From positions 23,501-87,500 of the forward strand of contig JBAHVR010000218.1 of assembly GCA_036898135.1 (NCBI GenBank): a DNA stretch of 64,000 nt, written 5' to 3'. Below the pieces are notes generated by a model. That model did no database searches. It saw nothing but the letters and a program-made list of their open reading frames with translations, and had not been told where the DNA came from. Shown here one piece after another: positions 1-11,000 of the stretch. The DNA comes from Oncomelania hupensis (taxonomy: Eukaryota > Mollusca > Gastropoda > Littorinimorpha > Pomatiopsidae). A program made the position numbers and the translations under genes. Each line of letters starts with the position of its first letter. Position 1 is the first letter of the stretch.

Positions 1-481
1 GTTCCAGATTAGAGGTCCCGAGAATGCAAAACTATTGACCGACACATTCTTTTTATATATACCTAGAAGGTACAGATCTTTGGAGACACGTTTGCAAACG
101 TAATCTACATGTTTATGCCATTTAAGTTTATGATCAATTCAAAGAATTGAAGATCTCTTTCATACACAGTCTCTCTCTACGAACGGACTGAGTTATGCGG
201 CCAAAGCTAGCTGGAGCAGTGCGGGCACCGAAGGGTAAAACGAGTATCACAAAGAGATGTATGCTAACAATTTGTTTCCACAACCCGATGTAAACAAGTC
301 AGTGGGGAGTCGGAGGAATTAGCCTATTTCTAAGCAGCTTTCAAGTCTTTGTTGCCCGAGTCGAAACATAGCGCCCAGAGGCGGGACCTATTTTACATCT
401 ATCAGGCGCCATTAATTTCTAGCCTGTGGACAAGGCAAGTTAGTCCCGCCTTAGACCACGCACCCACAACGCTCGCTGCCA
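1..481. other. Unassigned sequence
   Basis: I see no convincing gene or repeat here. In the minus direction this is the sequence downstream of the LTR at 596-1715, so it could be the interior of that element, but it does not resemble the leader of the related element at 32.4 kb. Confidence 0.4.
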
Positions 482-553
482 CAAACACAAACACACACAC
501 GCCCACACACACACACACATACACACCTATACCCACACACACACACACACACT
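482..553. repeat. (CA)n microsatellite
   Basis: Interrupted CA dinucleotide repeat next to the primer-binding-like segment of the minus-strand LTR. Confidence 0.9.
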
Positions 554-571
554 CCTTACAAAGGAGAGATC

Positions 572-595
572 AGAATCGCGGCTTGACCCCCAAAA
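572..595 (-). other. Primer-binding-site region of minus-strand LTR element
   Basis: Read on the minus strand, about 24 nt immediately after the LTR end (TTTTGGGGGTCAAGCCGCGA and onward) are identical to the sequence after the related LTR at 32385. The two loci then diverge. Conservation of exactly this segment is what a tRNA primer site would show. I could not assign the tRNA with confidence. Confidence 0.6.
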
Positions 596-1715
596 TGTTA
601 CACTCAGTTCGATGTTGGTGTTTTTCTTTATCAGTATCTGATTCAGCCCCAATGCTGAATTCCTGATAGGGTGTAACTCAGATTCGTTTATCCACGCAGC
701 CCGCTCAAGCAGCATACAAGTCACAAAGTCGACGTATGAAGTTTTCCACTTTTATTCAGCACACATCAACAACTGCATACAATCGCTCAATCGTCTTTCC
801 ACTCTCAAATTTACTTTCCAACAAAAAACAACTTCAACTATCTCTCTTATTTTTGAAACAGCGCGGCACTTAAATAGTCTCTTGATACTCCCGAGTAACC
901 TGGATCAATCTCGTTTGATGCAATTTAACCAATCGCTTCTAACTTTGTCATTACTGTCTTACGTCATACATATTTTCTTCTCCTTCCGGAACGTCTTCTT
1001 GCTTCGACATGTATCGGGAAATTTCTATCGAGAGTAAAAACGCAGATCCAGAAAATTCTACAACAATATCGACTAACGAAAATGTTACACTCGATTCGAT
1101 GTTGGTGTTTTCTATCAGTATCTGATTCAGCCCCAATGCTGAAGTACTGATAGGGTGTAACTCAGATTCGTTTATCCACGCAGCCCGTCCAAACAGCATA
1201 CAAGTCACAAAGTCGACGTATGAAGTTTTCCACTTTTATTCAGCACACATCAACAACTGCATACAATCGCTCAATCGTCTTTCCACTCTCAAATTTACTT
1301 TCCAACTGACAACAACTTCAACTATCTCTCTTATTTTTGAAACAGCGCGGCACTTAAATAGTCTCTTGATACTCCTGAATAACCTGGATCAATCTCGTTT
1401 GACGCAATTTAACCAATCGCTTCTAACTTCGTCATTACTGTCTTACGTCATACATATTTTCTTCTCCTTCCGGAACGTCTTCTTGCTTCGACATGTATCG
1501 GGAAATTTCTATCGAGAGTAAACACGCAGATCCAGAAAATTCTACAACAATATCGACTAACGAAAATTATCAACGTTATACAAAGCCTCTCCTAACAACA
1601 ATGCAAACTCAAATCAAAGGTAAATAAACTCCATTATTGAATACTTTGCAAAACGAAACGATTTGATCTATCGTGCGCGCTTCCGACGTACTACCATTCG
1701 CGTTTCAACGTAACA
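596..1715 (-). mobile_element. LTR (minus strand) with internal tandem duplication
   Basis: The minus-strand sequence runs from TGTTACGTTGAAACG (at 1715) to GTGTAACA (at 596) and matches the 639-bp LTR at 31746-32384, including the terminal TGTTAC/GTAACA inverted repeat. It is 1120 bp rather than 639 because about 485 bp of its 3' portion occurs twice in tandem (596-1080 and 1081-about 1565). The primer-site sequence follows it, so it is either a 5' LTR or an LTR plus internal remnant. No gag follows within the window. Confidence 0.8.
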
Positions 1716-1835
1716 TAACCCCCCACTCAAGAAGAAATTTACCCAATTTGTTTCAACAACGTTGAAACGTAATGCACAAACAAAATGCAATATTAAAACT
1801 TATCTCAGACTTTCTGAATACTGTCATTATGCTCG
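1716..1835. other. Unassigned spacer
   Basis: AT-rich spacer between the LTR and a short tandem repeat. Nothing recognised. Confidence 0.3.
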
Positions 1836-1990
1836 GTTCATTCACACAGAGTCAATGTTCTTCCACTTCAAATCTGTCTGGATATTGTCAATGTTCACAG
1901 TTTATCTACACAGTCAATGTTTTTTTTTATCTTCAAGCCTGTCTAGATATTACCAATGTTCTCAGTTCATCAACACAGTCAGTGTTCTCT
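1836..1990. repeat. Short tandem repeat, about 64-bp unit
   Basis: The phrase ACACAG(AG)TCARTGTTC recurs at about 1843, 1908 and 1972, a spacing of about 64 bp, giving roughly 2.5 diverged copies. Confidence 0.6.
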
Positions 1991-2110
1991 CATCTGCGAG
2001 GAAACGACGCCCTCGTCAGTCGCGGTTGTCATCGGCCCAGGGTCAAAGACGATGATCACGTGGGCTTTCCTGGAGACAGTGCATCCTCCGTTGTCTCCTT
2101 CTTCCGTCGG

Positions 2111-2266
2111 ATGTCCGACGAAGTCGACGTTGTCAGCTCCCAGAATGCATTCGCTGGGTCTCACGGTCAGGTTGGCTTCTGTGAGACGGTGAAACAGCTC
2201 CCTCAAGGTCTGCAGATGCTCTTCCCAGGTTCGAGTGTGGACCAGCAGGTCGTCCCAGTAACACAC
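2111..2266 (-). pseudogene. Ty3/gypsy reverse transcriptase fragment
   Basis: A minus-strand stretch of about 52 codons carries the catalytic-loop block of a gypsy-type reverse transcriptase: YWDD followed by the helical segment with EEHLQTLRELFHRL, then LTVRPSEC and VDFVGH. This order (YxDD, HL..L..VF..L, L..+PSKC, FLGH) is diagnostic of the RT palm and thumb. The rest of RT, RNase H and integrase is absent, and the frame after VGH is not recognisable. It lies on the same strand as the neighbouring LTR, but the primer site beyond that LTR makes a simple pol-LTR relation doubtful. Confidence 0.7.
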
Positions 2267-2299
2267 TCCTGGGTCTTGGACGTGAAATGATCATCACAA

Positions 2300-3164
2300 C
2301 CAGAGCTCTGAAAAAGGAGTCAAATGCCTGCTTCGAAGATAAAAACAAACAGGTTTTGTGTTGGTGAAAGCATCAATGGAGGAAACTTGTTTTTAAAAAT
2401 CTTCTAAAAGAGTGTTTCCTTTTAGGAAGAGCATCAATTTCTTTTGATGCTGTGAGCTTCGAGCTTGCGGATCAACTGAAGGATCATTTTGGTGTTCTAG
2501 AACACATGAAAGTTCAGAAACAAGTTTTCTTCTGTCAAATTTTAGACCGGAAGGTTTTATTTTCAGTTTGTTGGTTTCATTGTCTTTTAAACAGATTGGA
2601 TTTTACTTACGTTTGTGTGGCGCTGTTACTAATATAGGTGAATTCAATAATTTTCTATTCTGATTGTTGTCCGTGGAATGCACACACGTGGTAAATATCT
2701 AGGGATGACATAATAAGAGGAACTACGTCATTTGTGGAAATTCGTGTCAAGGGCTTTTAAGAACAGTAAAGATTACGAAAGACACTTAGTTTACAAAATG
2801 TGACGTAACACAAGCAAAGAATTCTTTTTTTTTTTTTTTTTTTATTATTATTAGTGTGTTTACTGAAAAATATTTAGGATGGTGGAAAAAGATGAAGAAT
2901 TTACATCAAAAATTTAATATTGACTTTCAACATCAAATACAAGAAGGGGGGTCACTTCTGGTCATGGAAATGAAAGGATCTTTACAACCTGAGCTCCTGA
3001 AGGTTTTCTTCGATCCACTGCTTCCAGAATGTGATTGCGTGGTGTTCGTGGATGAAATAAAAGGAAGAAATACGTCATTGTGTGTGACCAGAGACCAGAG
3101 TGGACATGACGTAAACATTTAGTTACAAGGGGGAAAAAAAAGTACAGTCACATGTGGTAGTTTC
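2300..3164 (+). other. Probable 5' region of the LINE; no clear gene
   Basis: AT-rich DNA upstream of the LINE ORF1, including a T20-like run near 2825-2845. An open stretch at 2856-3119 is in the same frame as ORF1 but ends at a TAG (3120) and is not recognisable as a protein. This is most simply the 5' untranslated region of the element or its flank. Confidence 0.35.
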
Positions 3165-4172
3165 TTGTTTCATCTTAGTGACGCAAAAAACGCGCTTGAT
3201 AAAATATTTCAAAATTACATAAATATCACAAAATGTACAATAAGGATGCATTGCCTTCGTGAACAGTTTAATATAGACAAGAAATCGATCATTCTTGAAA
3301 ATGAAAGGGAATTTATAGTTACTACACCTGAAAAGCAAATAAGTATAAAATACTTGAAAGACAATGTATGTAAACAAAACTTTCCTGTACTAGTACGGGA
3401 TAAACATACGGGAAATGTAACTTTGAAGAAACTTCCTGTATCAAGTAAATTTCCATTTCAAGGTTTTGTAGGTAATGTCGCTTCTGTTCGTAAACTGCGT
3501 TCTGGAGACTGGTATGTTCATTGTGTTTCTCGGCAACAACAAGACAAATTATTATCACTGTCTGACATCGGGGGTGCACATGTAAAGTGTGTTATTCCAA
3601 CTGAAACAACTGAAGGAGTAGTATTTGGACTAAGCAATACACACACTCTAAAGAACAATGAAAACATCATCAAATACAAAAATATAATTGCGAAAAAATC
3701 AAGTCATACCATAACAAGAATAGTGTTTGCATCAAACAAATTGCCTGCAACATTGACACAAAATGACAAAACTTTTAAGGTACATCCATATTGTCCTCCA
3801 GTTCCACGGTGCACACGATGCCAGCGATTAAACCATACTTTGAAACATTGTTGTGCAAAACAAAGATGTTGCAGATGCGGAGGATATCACTCAAGGCAAA
3901 ATTGCAACGCCTCCAAGCCTCACTGTGTAAACTGTGGAGGTGAGCACTCAGCTGCCTATCGTGGATGTGCCAAAAAGGTGCTACTAAAAAATGCTCTCAC
4001 AGAAAGATCAAAATGCTCTATGAGCATACAGGAGGCTATTGAGAAAGTACAGCAGAAACGTCCTGAAAAAGAAAGTAAAAAAAACATATGCTCAAGTAGC
4101 TGCACAACAAACTGCAACCTCAACACCATCTTTCACAGAGTTTTTGGAAAAAGTAGCTGTCCCAATAATTAG
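3165..4172 (+). CDS. LINE ORF1, gag-like part with three CCHC zinc knuckles
   Basis: RNA-binding ORF1 protein of an I/Jockey-type non-LTR retrotransposon. Opening at 3165 there is no ATG until 3246, so the true start is uncertain. Counting from 3165, three zinc knuckles follow one another at residues about 216-267: Cx2Cx4Hx4C (C216, C219, H224, C229), then a Cx2Cx3Hx4C and a Cx2Cx3Hx5C ending in the family-typical HSAAYRGC. The upstream 200 residues would correspond to the RRM-like part. The frame runs out soon after an A8 tract at 4077-4084; the protein continues in the +1 frame (next entry). Role: chaperone/RNA binding in the element RNP. Confidence 0.8.
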   Translation: MFHLSDAKNALDKIFQNYINITKCTIRMHCLREQFNIDKKSIILENEREFIVTTPEKQISIKYLKDNVCKQNFPVLVRDKHTGNVTLKKLPVSSKFPFQGFVGNVASVRKLRSGDWYVHCVSRQQQDKLLSLSDIGGAHVKCVIPTETTEGVVFGLSNTHTLKNNENIIKYKNIIAKKSSHTITRIVFASNKLPATLTQNDKTFKVHPYCPPVPRCTRCQRLNHTLKHCCAKQRCCRCGGYHSRQNCNASKPHCVNCGGEHSAAYRGCAKKVLLKNALTERSKCSMSIQEAIEKVQQKRPEKESKKNICSSSCTTNCNLNTIFHRVFGKSSCPNN

Positions 4173-4986
4173 TGAGCAAGACACAAACATCGACAGACTT
4201 TTTGCTATCTACAAAACACTTTTTCAACATAAATCAACGACAGCAAGCATTGCACACTCTGAAAGAGATAAGGCAGAGCAGCTGATCAAACTGTGTAAAC
4301 ACAATGTACGACAGGTGTCAGATGGTATAATAAGTGATGAATCAACACCAGAGACTGTGTCATGTTCTACTCCTTGTGACACATTTGTCGAATGTCCGGA
4401 TGTTTCTAAACTAAACATGAGATCTGTCAGTGACATCACCAGTACTTCTTTTGAAAGACTAAAGCATAGTAAAGTAGCCAAAGATACTAAACAACTCATA
4501 ATAGGAGACTCCGTCATTAGAGGCATCAGAATGGAAGAAGTTGCTGTTGAAGGCGTCAAAAGTCAGCTAGTCTGCATTCCTGATATAAAAATTGAAGACA
4601 TTGTTCAATGGTTGGATGATGTACCTGCAAATGGAAAAGTAGAATATTTCATTATTCATGCAGGTATCAACAGCTGCAAAACAAAAAACATTAACATGAA
4701 GGACTGGTTAAAGATGATTAAAGTAGTCAAGGCAACATTCCCTGCAGCATACATTTGTGTGTCATCTATTGTACCCCCAAGAGGTCAGTTGAGAAAGAAA
4801 GGTGATGCCGCCAACGCTGCACTGAGAGCAGCATGTGTCAAAGAAAATGTACACTTTGTAGACAACAGTGTATCCTTTCTCACAAAAACGGGGGCTACAA
4901 ACCGTTCCTTTTACAGAGACTGCATTCATCTGAATAAAAAAGGAATGAAGTTAATGTCACTGATGTTCAGAAATATTTTGTCATAA
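4039..4986 (+). CDS. LINE ORF1 continuation: SGNH (GDSL-like) hydrolase domain
   Basis: Continues ORF1 in another frame. The segment KKTYAQVAAQ (the link that usually follows the knuckles of I/Jockey ORF1) appears in this frame directly after the A8 run. Residues about 150-305 form an SGNH hydrolase: block I IIGDSVIRG with nucleophile S158, block III HAGINS with G209 and N211, and block V DCIHLNKKG with D294 and H297. All catalytic positions of the fold are present. Esterase-type ORF1 domains are known from CR1/L2 elements; their role is unclear (lipid or membrane association has been proposed). Here the domain sits downstream of gag-type knuckles. Confidence 0.75.
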   Translation: MRKYSRNVLKKKVKKTYAQVAAQQTATSTPSFTEFLEKVAVPIISEQDTNIDRLFAIYKTLFQHKSTTASIAHSERDKAEQLIKLCKHNVRQVSDGIISDESTPETVSCSTPCDTFVECPDVSKLNMRSVSDITSTSFERLKHSKVAKDTKQLIIGDSVIRGIRMEEVAVEGVKSQLVCIPDIKIEDIVQWLDDVPANGKVEYFIIHAGINSCKTKNINMKDWLKMIKVVKATFPAAYICVSSIVPPRGQLRKKGDAANAALRAACVKENVHFVDNSVSFLTKTGATNRSFYRDCIHLNKKGMKLMSLMFRNILS

Positions 4987-4992
4987 TTGAAC

Positions 4993-5076
4993 AACATTCA
5001 TTTGATTGATTGATTTATTGTTGCTTTAGGTCCAGCGGACTCTTCCGAGCCAAATCAGGACCGGAAACATTCATTT
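4993..5076 (-). mobile_element. 62-bp retroposed 3' end with 11-bp target duplication
   Basis: Between ORF1 and ORF2 of the LINE, 62 bp (5004-5065) are flanked by direct repeats AACATTCATTT at 4993-5003 and 5066-5076. On the minus strand the insert reads ...GTCCGCTGGACC...AATAAATCAATCAATC, that is, a retroposon 3' end with an (AATC)n tail. A second copy of the GGTCCAGCGGACT block lies near 15155. This is a very short 5'-truncated LINE or SINE insertion. Confidence 0.75.
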
Positions 5077-5098
5077 AAAAAAAAACTATCTTAAATTT

Positions 5099-5438
5099 AT
5101 GATTGATGATAAATTTGGTATTGTTCAGTGGAATTGCAGATCTATATCCACAAATGTACACTCTTTACAACAATATGTAGCAACAAACCAACATCATGTT
5201 CTTGCACTGCAGTCATTGAATGTAAAAAGGAAGAAACTTCCTAAGATTGAAGGCTACTTTTTTCCACCAGTAACACCATTTATTAAACAGAATACAAAAG
5301 TAAGCGTTGCGATATACATTAGGAAAGATATGGATTACGTCACATGCAAGTCTCCCATTCCAAAAGATTTAAATGATGTGTATTCAGTAGCCGTGAAAGT
5401 AAAAATTCATGATCAAATGTATGTTACTATCACGTCAG
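5099..5438 (+). pseudogene. LINE ORF2, N-terminal APE endonuclease part (interrupted)
   Basis: Starts with ATG at 5099. The product begins with the apurinic-type endonuclease block IVQWNCRSI, with N as the metal-binding residue, followed by the HHVLALQSLN segment and the SVAIYIRKD strand. This is the ORF2 endonuclease of an I/Jockey-type LINE. The ORF is cut at 5438 by insertion of an LTR retrotransposon; the stop that ends it (TAG at 5441) is in the LTR. The endonuclease resumes in the same conceptual frame at 13388, once one copy of the 5-bp target duplication is discounted. Confidence 0.85.
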
Positions 5439-6777
5439 TGTAGAGAACGGGATTTTTCCGGGATTTTTATAATTCGATTATTGTACGGTGTTTTTGATTG
5501 GCTATGATTCGGGAGCCAATGATATGAAGGTTTGAATTAATCAAAGTTTGAATTAGAGGGAAAATTGTTCACTCACTCAGAAATTCTGTGTCGGCTGGTG
5601 TGCCGTGGAGCAGTGTGTGTGTAGGCCATGAAAAAGGAAAAAAAAGATTAAAAAAAAGAAAGTAAATTGAAAAAGAAACTAAAGGAGGTAGAAAGCGTGA
5701 GAGCCTATCAAGGTGAATAAGTTCTACGGTCTTTCTCTCTGGAAGTGGATGCTTATTTTGTGCTGTAAAGAATACAGGTATTTACAAGGTTTTTCATGAT
5801 TGTACAATGGGGATAAGTATATTTTTGTATTGAAAGGTAGTGAGCTGTTGTCCACTGAGATGGAATGTTGAATTTTCATTGATGTAATAATATTATTAAT
5901 TACGTGGGGCGATAGTTGTAGCGTAGTAGATAATGAAGTATGAATGAAATGCGTGAGCTTGTTTAATAGTAATTTTCATTCATGAACTGATTACCTGGAT
6001 GTGAATAATGATAGTGGAGGAAGGACAGTGGTGATCGTATACGAAACAGAATGGAACGAAGCGAGGAACAAAGGGAGATGAGCAAAGGATGAAACTAAAG
6101 AAGAATATATAGGGTATCCGAGTCAAAGAATTGACATTTGTATATATGTATGTCGTATAGCGGCCTACTGGAGGCTTACTTGGGGCGAGAGGCCTACTCA
6201 GGAGCGGCTGTTGCTCCGTGCTGTCCAGGTGGGGACAGGAGAGAAATCGAAGGCATCGTGTGGGACATCGGAGAGGGTCAGACCTTCGCTTCACCAAAGT
6301 CTACGTTATCTACTTCGGGTGGACTGGAGGTCACGATCGCTCCTCCACCCGTCGACGTTCGTTCGAGTGAATCATCTCTGGCATCTAGTGCCAGCTCGTG
6401 TGGAAACGGCCTGTAAAGGTACTGTGATTGTTTGTGCTTAATGTGGTGGTCAGGACAAGTGATTGCCTGACGGCGTTTATCCAGGCTCGGTCGCTCTAGT
6501 GCGGCATTGTCAAACCAGTGTGGGAATGGTGTATAAAGTGAAACGTGTTAGATTAATTGTATGAAAGGATTGGAGTGAAAGTTGATATAAAAAGTGCTGA
6601 TTATTTATATAAATTTTGAGAACGTGGAACGGATATCTGGTGTTGGTGTTTGTTTGTGTTGAGAAGAGTCCGTACGTTTGTGGGTGTGGTAGTTAACAGG
6701 GAGAACGTGCACGCACACATAATTCTTTAGGAGTCATATATATATATTGCATCTACACTAAATATCCATTCATTACA
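5439..6777 (+). repeat. 5' LTR
   Basis: 1339 bp, begins TGTAGAGAACGGG and ends CCATTCATTACA. Nearly identical to 12040-13382. The open stretches inside it are not genes. Confidence 0.95.
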
Positions 6778-8081
6778 TGTGGTGACCCTGTTGTTTCTCT
6801 GTGTTAGTATTGTAGTTTAAAGGTTGGTAGTATCTAGGTCAATTCTTTCACATTATTGGGTAGAGTTTAGATTGTCTCCCTTGTTTGCCTGTGAAGTGAT
6901 TTGTGACTTGTGATTGCGTGATGTTTGTTGTTATTAAGTAGTGGTTTTAGACCGTCTCCAGTTTCACGGTAGGGCGCTTCTGTATAGTTTCAGAGTTGCT
7001 CAAGGGCATAGTATCTTTTTCTACCTGTGGGGTCTATATTCTTTTTCATTGCTCTTTCTGCTGTACTAGTATTGGTTTGTTTACATTGCTTGTAGTTATC
7101 TGTGTTCTGTAGGCCTAACTTTGTGTGTGAGTGAATCAGTGAATGAATTAGTAGTTCCACGTTCTTATTTTATTATAGGTTAGTTACAAAAGCCCCTTAG
7201 TGTTAATATAATTTTGATTTTGTTTTCTTTTAAATTTATTATTAGAAATTTTGCAATTGATTGTTGATTTTTTTTTCTCTTTGCTTAGAGTTAATATATT
7301 TCTTGATTTGTTTTGACTGTATTATTAGAAATTTTGGAAACATTTGTTGGATGTATTAGTGCTTTGTGCTGGTATAATTCATTATCGGTTTCTTTAACTT
7401 GAACATTAATAATTTTGAAATTTTCTGTTGAACTGTCCTTTGTTGTGTATATACATTTTAGTATTGATTGAACTTATTGTTTGAATTTGCGTTATTATTT
7501 GAGTTAGTAACATTTGATTTGTTTATATTATCCTTGTTTAGTCTTAGTAGGTGTTAGTATTCGCCATACTTGTTTCTATTTAATTATATTTATTAAAGTA
7601 GTGTTGACTTTAAGGTATTGAAAAAAATTTTTTTTTGGAAATAATTCATAGGGTTTAGACATTTGAGGACTTAGAGTAATTGAACACTGCTGTTATTGAT
7701 TTGGTATTGAGTCATCCTCGACTATTGTTTATTATAAAAAGACTTTATTTTAATTTTGAAAAGGAAATTATAGTTGTTGATATTTGATTGTTCATACTTT
7801 GTCAGTTTATTATTTTGCTTTACTGCTATTTATTAGTTAGGTTTGTTGATATTTGATTGTTAGTATTTCATAACTTTATTGATTTGGTTTACTGCTATTT
7901 GTTACTTAGATTTGTTTCACTTTGAGTTTAATTTTGACTTAGCTTGACTTGGGCTATTGTTAGTTTTTATTTTTACCATTCTTTCTTGGGTAGTTGGGAC
8001 TTAGTGTATATATTGTAGTTTAGGTAGGTGTTGATTTTGATTTATATTTTCAAAAAAAATTTAAACTTTAAAACTTTAAAC
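6778..8081 (+). other. Leader with candidate primer-binding site
   Basis: Two nucleotides after the LTR comes TGGTGACCCTG (from 6780), placed where a tRNA primer site belongs; I do not assign the tRNA. The remaining 1.3 kb is a strikingly T/G-rich, AG-poor leader without coding potential. Confidence 0.65.
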
Positions 8082-11000
8082 ATGGATAACTATGATGATC
8101 TGTTTGAAAAGTTTCTTAAACAAGCTGCTACTCTGGAAGTCGCTGATAAACATAAATATGTTCAAGAATGTTTTGATCGACTTGATAGACAGAGAGAACG
8201 GGAGGCTAAGCAAATGGACAAAGAAACACAAAAAGAAATGGAGCTGGAAGCTAGAAAACTGGAATCCAAGAAACTAGATACACAAAAAGAAATGGAGCTA
8301 GAAGCTAGAAAACTGGAAGCCAAGAAACTAGATACACAAAAAGAAATTGAACTTGAGAGGGAAAAAACAAAGCAGTTAGAACTACAGGCTAATCAGGGTG
8401 CTCATGTTGTTGGTCAAGATCAAGATCATGATCAGACTTATGCGAAGCATCAGTTTAAAGCTAGACCAATTTTTCCAAAACTTCCTATGTTTAGAGAGAA
8501 GACTGATGATATTGACTCATACTTGTTTCGTTTTGAAACAAATGCTAATGCACTTGGCTGGGAAAAGAGTCAATGGGTTGTTTATTTGTCTGCCTTACTT
8601 GAAGGGAATGCTTTGAGTTTGTATCATAGTTTAGCTGCAAATGGACATTGTGATTATGACATTTTGAAAGATAATTTGTTGAAGAAATTCCAATGTACTG
8701 CTGAAGGTTTCAGAGAGAAATTTCGTGCCACCAAACCAGACGCTAATGAACCATTTCAAACTTTTGGCATTGAGCTTAATCGATTGTTTGATCGATGGGT
8801 TGCACTTTCAGGGGTCAAGCGTACTCTAGATGGCATAATTGATTTGGTACTAGGCGAACAATTTCTACAGAGTGTGTCTGCAGATCTTGCCACTTTTATT
8901 CGCGAGAGAGGATTGGTCAGCCTCAATGACATGGTGAATTGTGCCGAAAGTTACCGTCTTGCTCGTCCGGGTAAGAATTTGGCTCGCAAAGCCAGTACTT
9001 CTGCGTTCGCGTCGGTTGGTCAGTTCAATACAGTCGCTGAAACTAATGCCGCTTCGGGTCGTTCGGATTTTCGCGGTGGATACGGTGGTTATCGACGTCA
9101 GGTTGGTTACCGTGGCCGCTGGAACTTTAATCGAAGTGCGCCATCCACTGTTGCAGATTCTCAGCAAGGTCAAAGTCGTGGTGGATTCGGACGTGGCTCG
9201 TCCATGGATTTTGCTAGTAAATGTCAACTTTGCAAAGGCAGTGGCCATTCATCTTTCAAATGTCCACTTAGAAACAATCCGACAAATCCATGCTACATTT
9301 GTGGGTTGGGGGGACATGTTAAGAAAAATTGTCCGTTTGGTTCTTCAGCACTCAAAACAGATACACAAAAGACTCAGGTTGTTTCTGCTGCATTGCCTGT
9401 GGGTCCTGAGGTTGTATGTTCAGTTGCTAGTCCAGCTGTTGGTCATCTACATTTGAAGTTGGGTACAGTGAAGGGTACACCATGTTCTGTACTGCGTGAC
9501 ACAGGTGCTACTATTTGTGGTGTGCGTCAGCGATTGGTGTCATCTCTCGAGTACATCGAAGGACAAGTTCGTTGTAAGACATTTGGAGGTGAGATTACTG
9601 TTTATCCACTTGCCAAACTTGCAGTTTCAACTCCATATTTTTCAGGTCAGTTGGTTTGTGCGGTACTTCCTGACCCAGTTGCTGATTTGATCATTGGGAA
9701 CATTGCTGGTTTGACAGATTCTGTTGTTGGTGCTCAGGTTTCAGTTGAGTTAAGTGTGGCGGCTGTCATTACTCGAGCTCGCACTGCGAAGAAAGATTTT
9801 CCTCATACTCCGTTAGTTGATGTTTCTCAAGACTTTGGTATTTCTCGTCAGGAGTTGATTGATTTTCAGAAATCTGATGCCAGTCTTGCTTCTTGTTTTG
9901 CTTTTGCTCAGTCTGGAGAAAGGAAAGCTGTTGGTTCTGCTATTTATTTTTTCTTTGAGGTTGCAGGTGTTTTGTATCGTTCGTACGAGAAGCCTGGTCA
10001 GATTCTACAGCAGATAGTTGTTCCAGAGAGGTTGCGTGCTGCTGTTTTGGCTACTTCACATGATCAGTTGCTTGCTGCTCATTGTGGTACTCGTCGTACT
10101 TTGACGCGAGTTCTTTCGAAATTTTTTTGGCCTGGAGTGTCAGCGGATACTTCAAGGTACGTTCGTACTTGTGAGGTGTGTCAGAAGTCTAAGTCGAGAG
10201 GAAAGGTTCCGCTAGTACCGTTGGTGGTTGTCCAACGTGTTGCTGAAGTTGAGGTGTGTGTTGACACAGTTGTTTGTGAAGGTGAGATGGTGAAGTGTGA
10301 TGATTTGGTATCAGGCAAGTTTGTTGAGGTTGCCAAGGAAAGGGTTTTTCCTCACGTTGGGTGTTGTTCTGTGGGTTCAGAGTTAGTGAATTCTGCTGTG
10401 GTGTGTGAAGAGACAACAAGACAAGTTTTGGCGTCTGTGGATGTTGTCCAGGATGAGGATGATGATATTTTGCTGCCAACTTTACCTTTGGCATCATCTA
10501 TGACTGATGAGGACATTTCGTCAGTGGTTTTTGATGAGTTGTTGCCTGCGTCAGATCGTCAGGATCTTTTTTCTGTTTTTTCTGATTTTGCTGATATTCT
10601 GACAGCAAAACCGGGTTCTTTTGGAGGAGGTTTGTTTTTGGATGTACACTTGACATCGGATGTTCCAGTTCGTCGAAGGGCTTACGATCTGCCGTTTGCT
10701 TCACGTCAGGTTGTGGAACGAGAAATTCAAACGATGTTGGAACTTGGAGTTATTGAGAAGTCCTGCTCGGCATATTCTTCACCTGTGGTCTTGGTGCAGA
10801 AGAAAGATCATTCGTGCCGGTTCTGCATTGATTATAGGGCACTGAATAAGGTTACTCTTTTTGACGCCGAACCGATTCCAGATGTCACCGAGTTGTACAC
10901 AAGGCTTGCATCCAGTGTGTTTTTCACTCGCATTGACTTAGCCAAGGGATACTGGCAGATTGTCGTCAATCCTGTGGATAGGCATAAGACTGCTTTTGCC

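Noticed and set aside
349..666. Open frame of 105 codons over the CA repeat
   Set aside because: Thr/His-rich simple sequence crossing an LTR end; no motif.
5980..6416. Open frames on both strands inside the LTRs, repeated at 12581-13017
   Set aside because: They lie in both LTR copies, lack motifs and are antiparallel shadows; the LTR explains the sequence.
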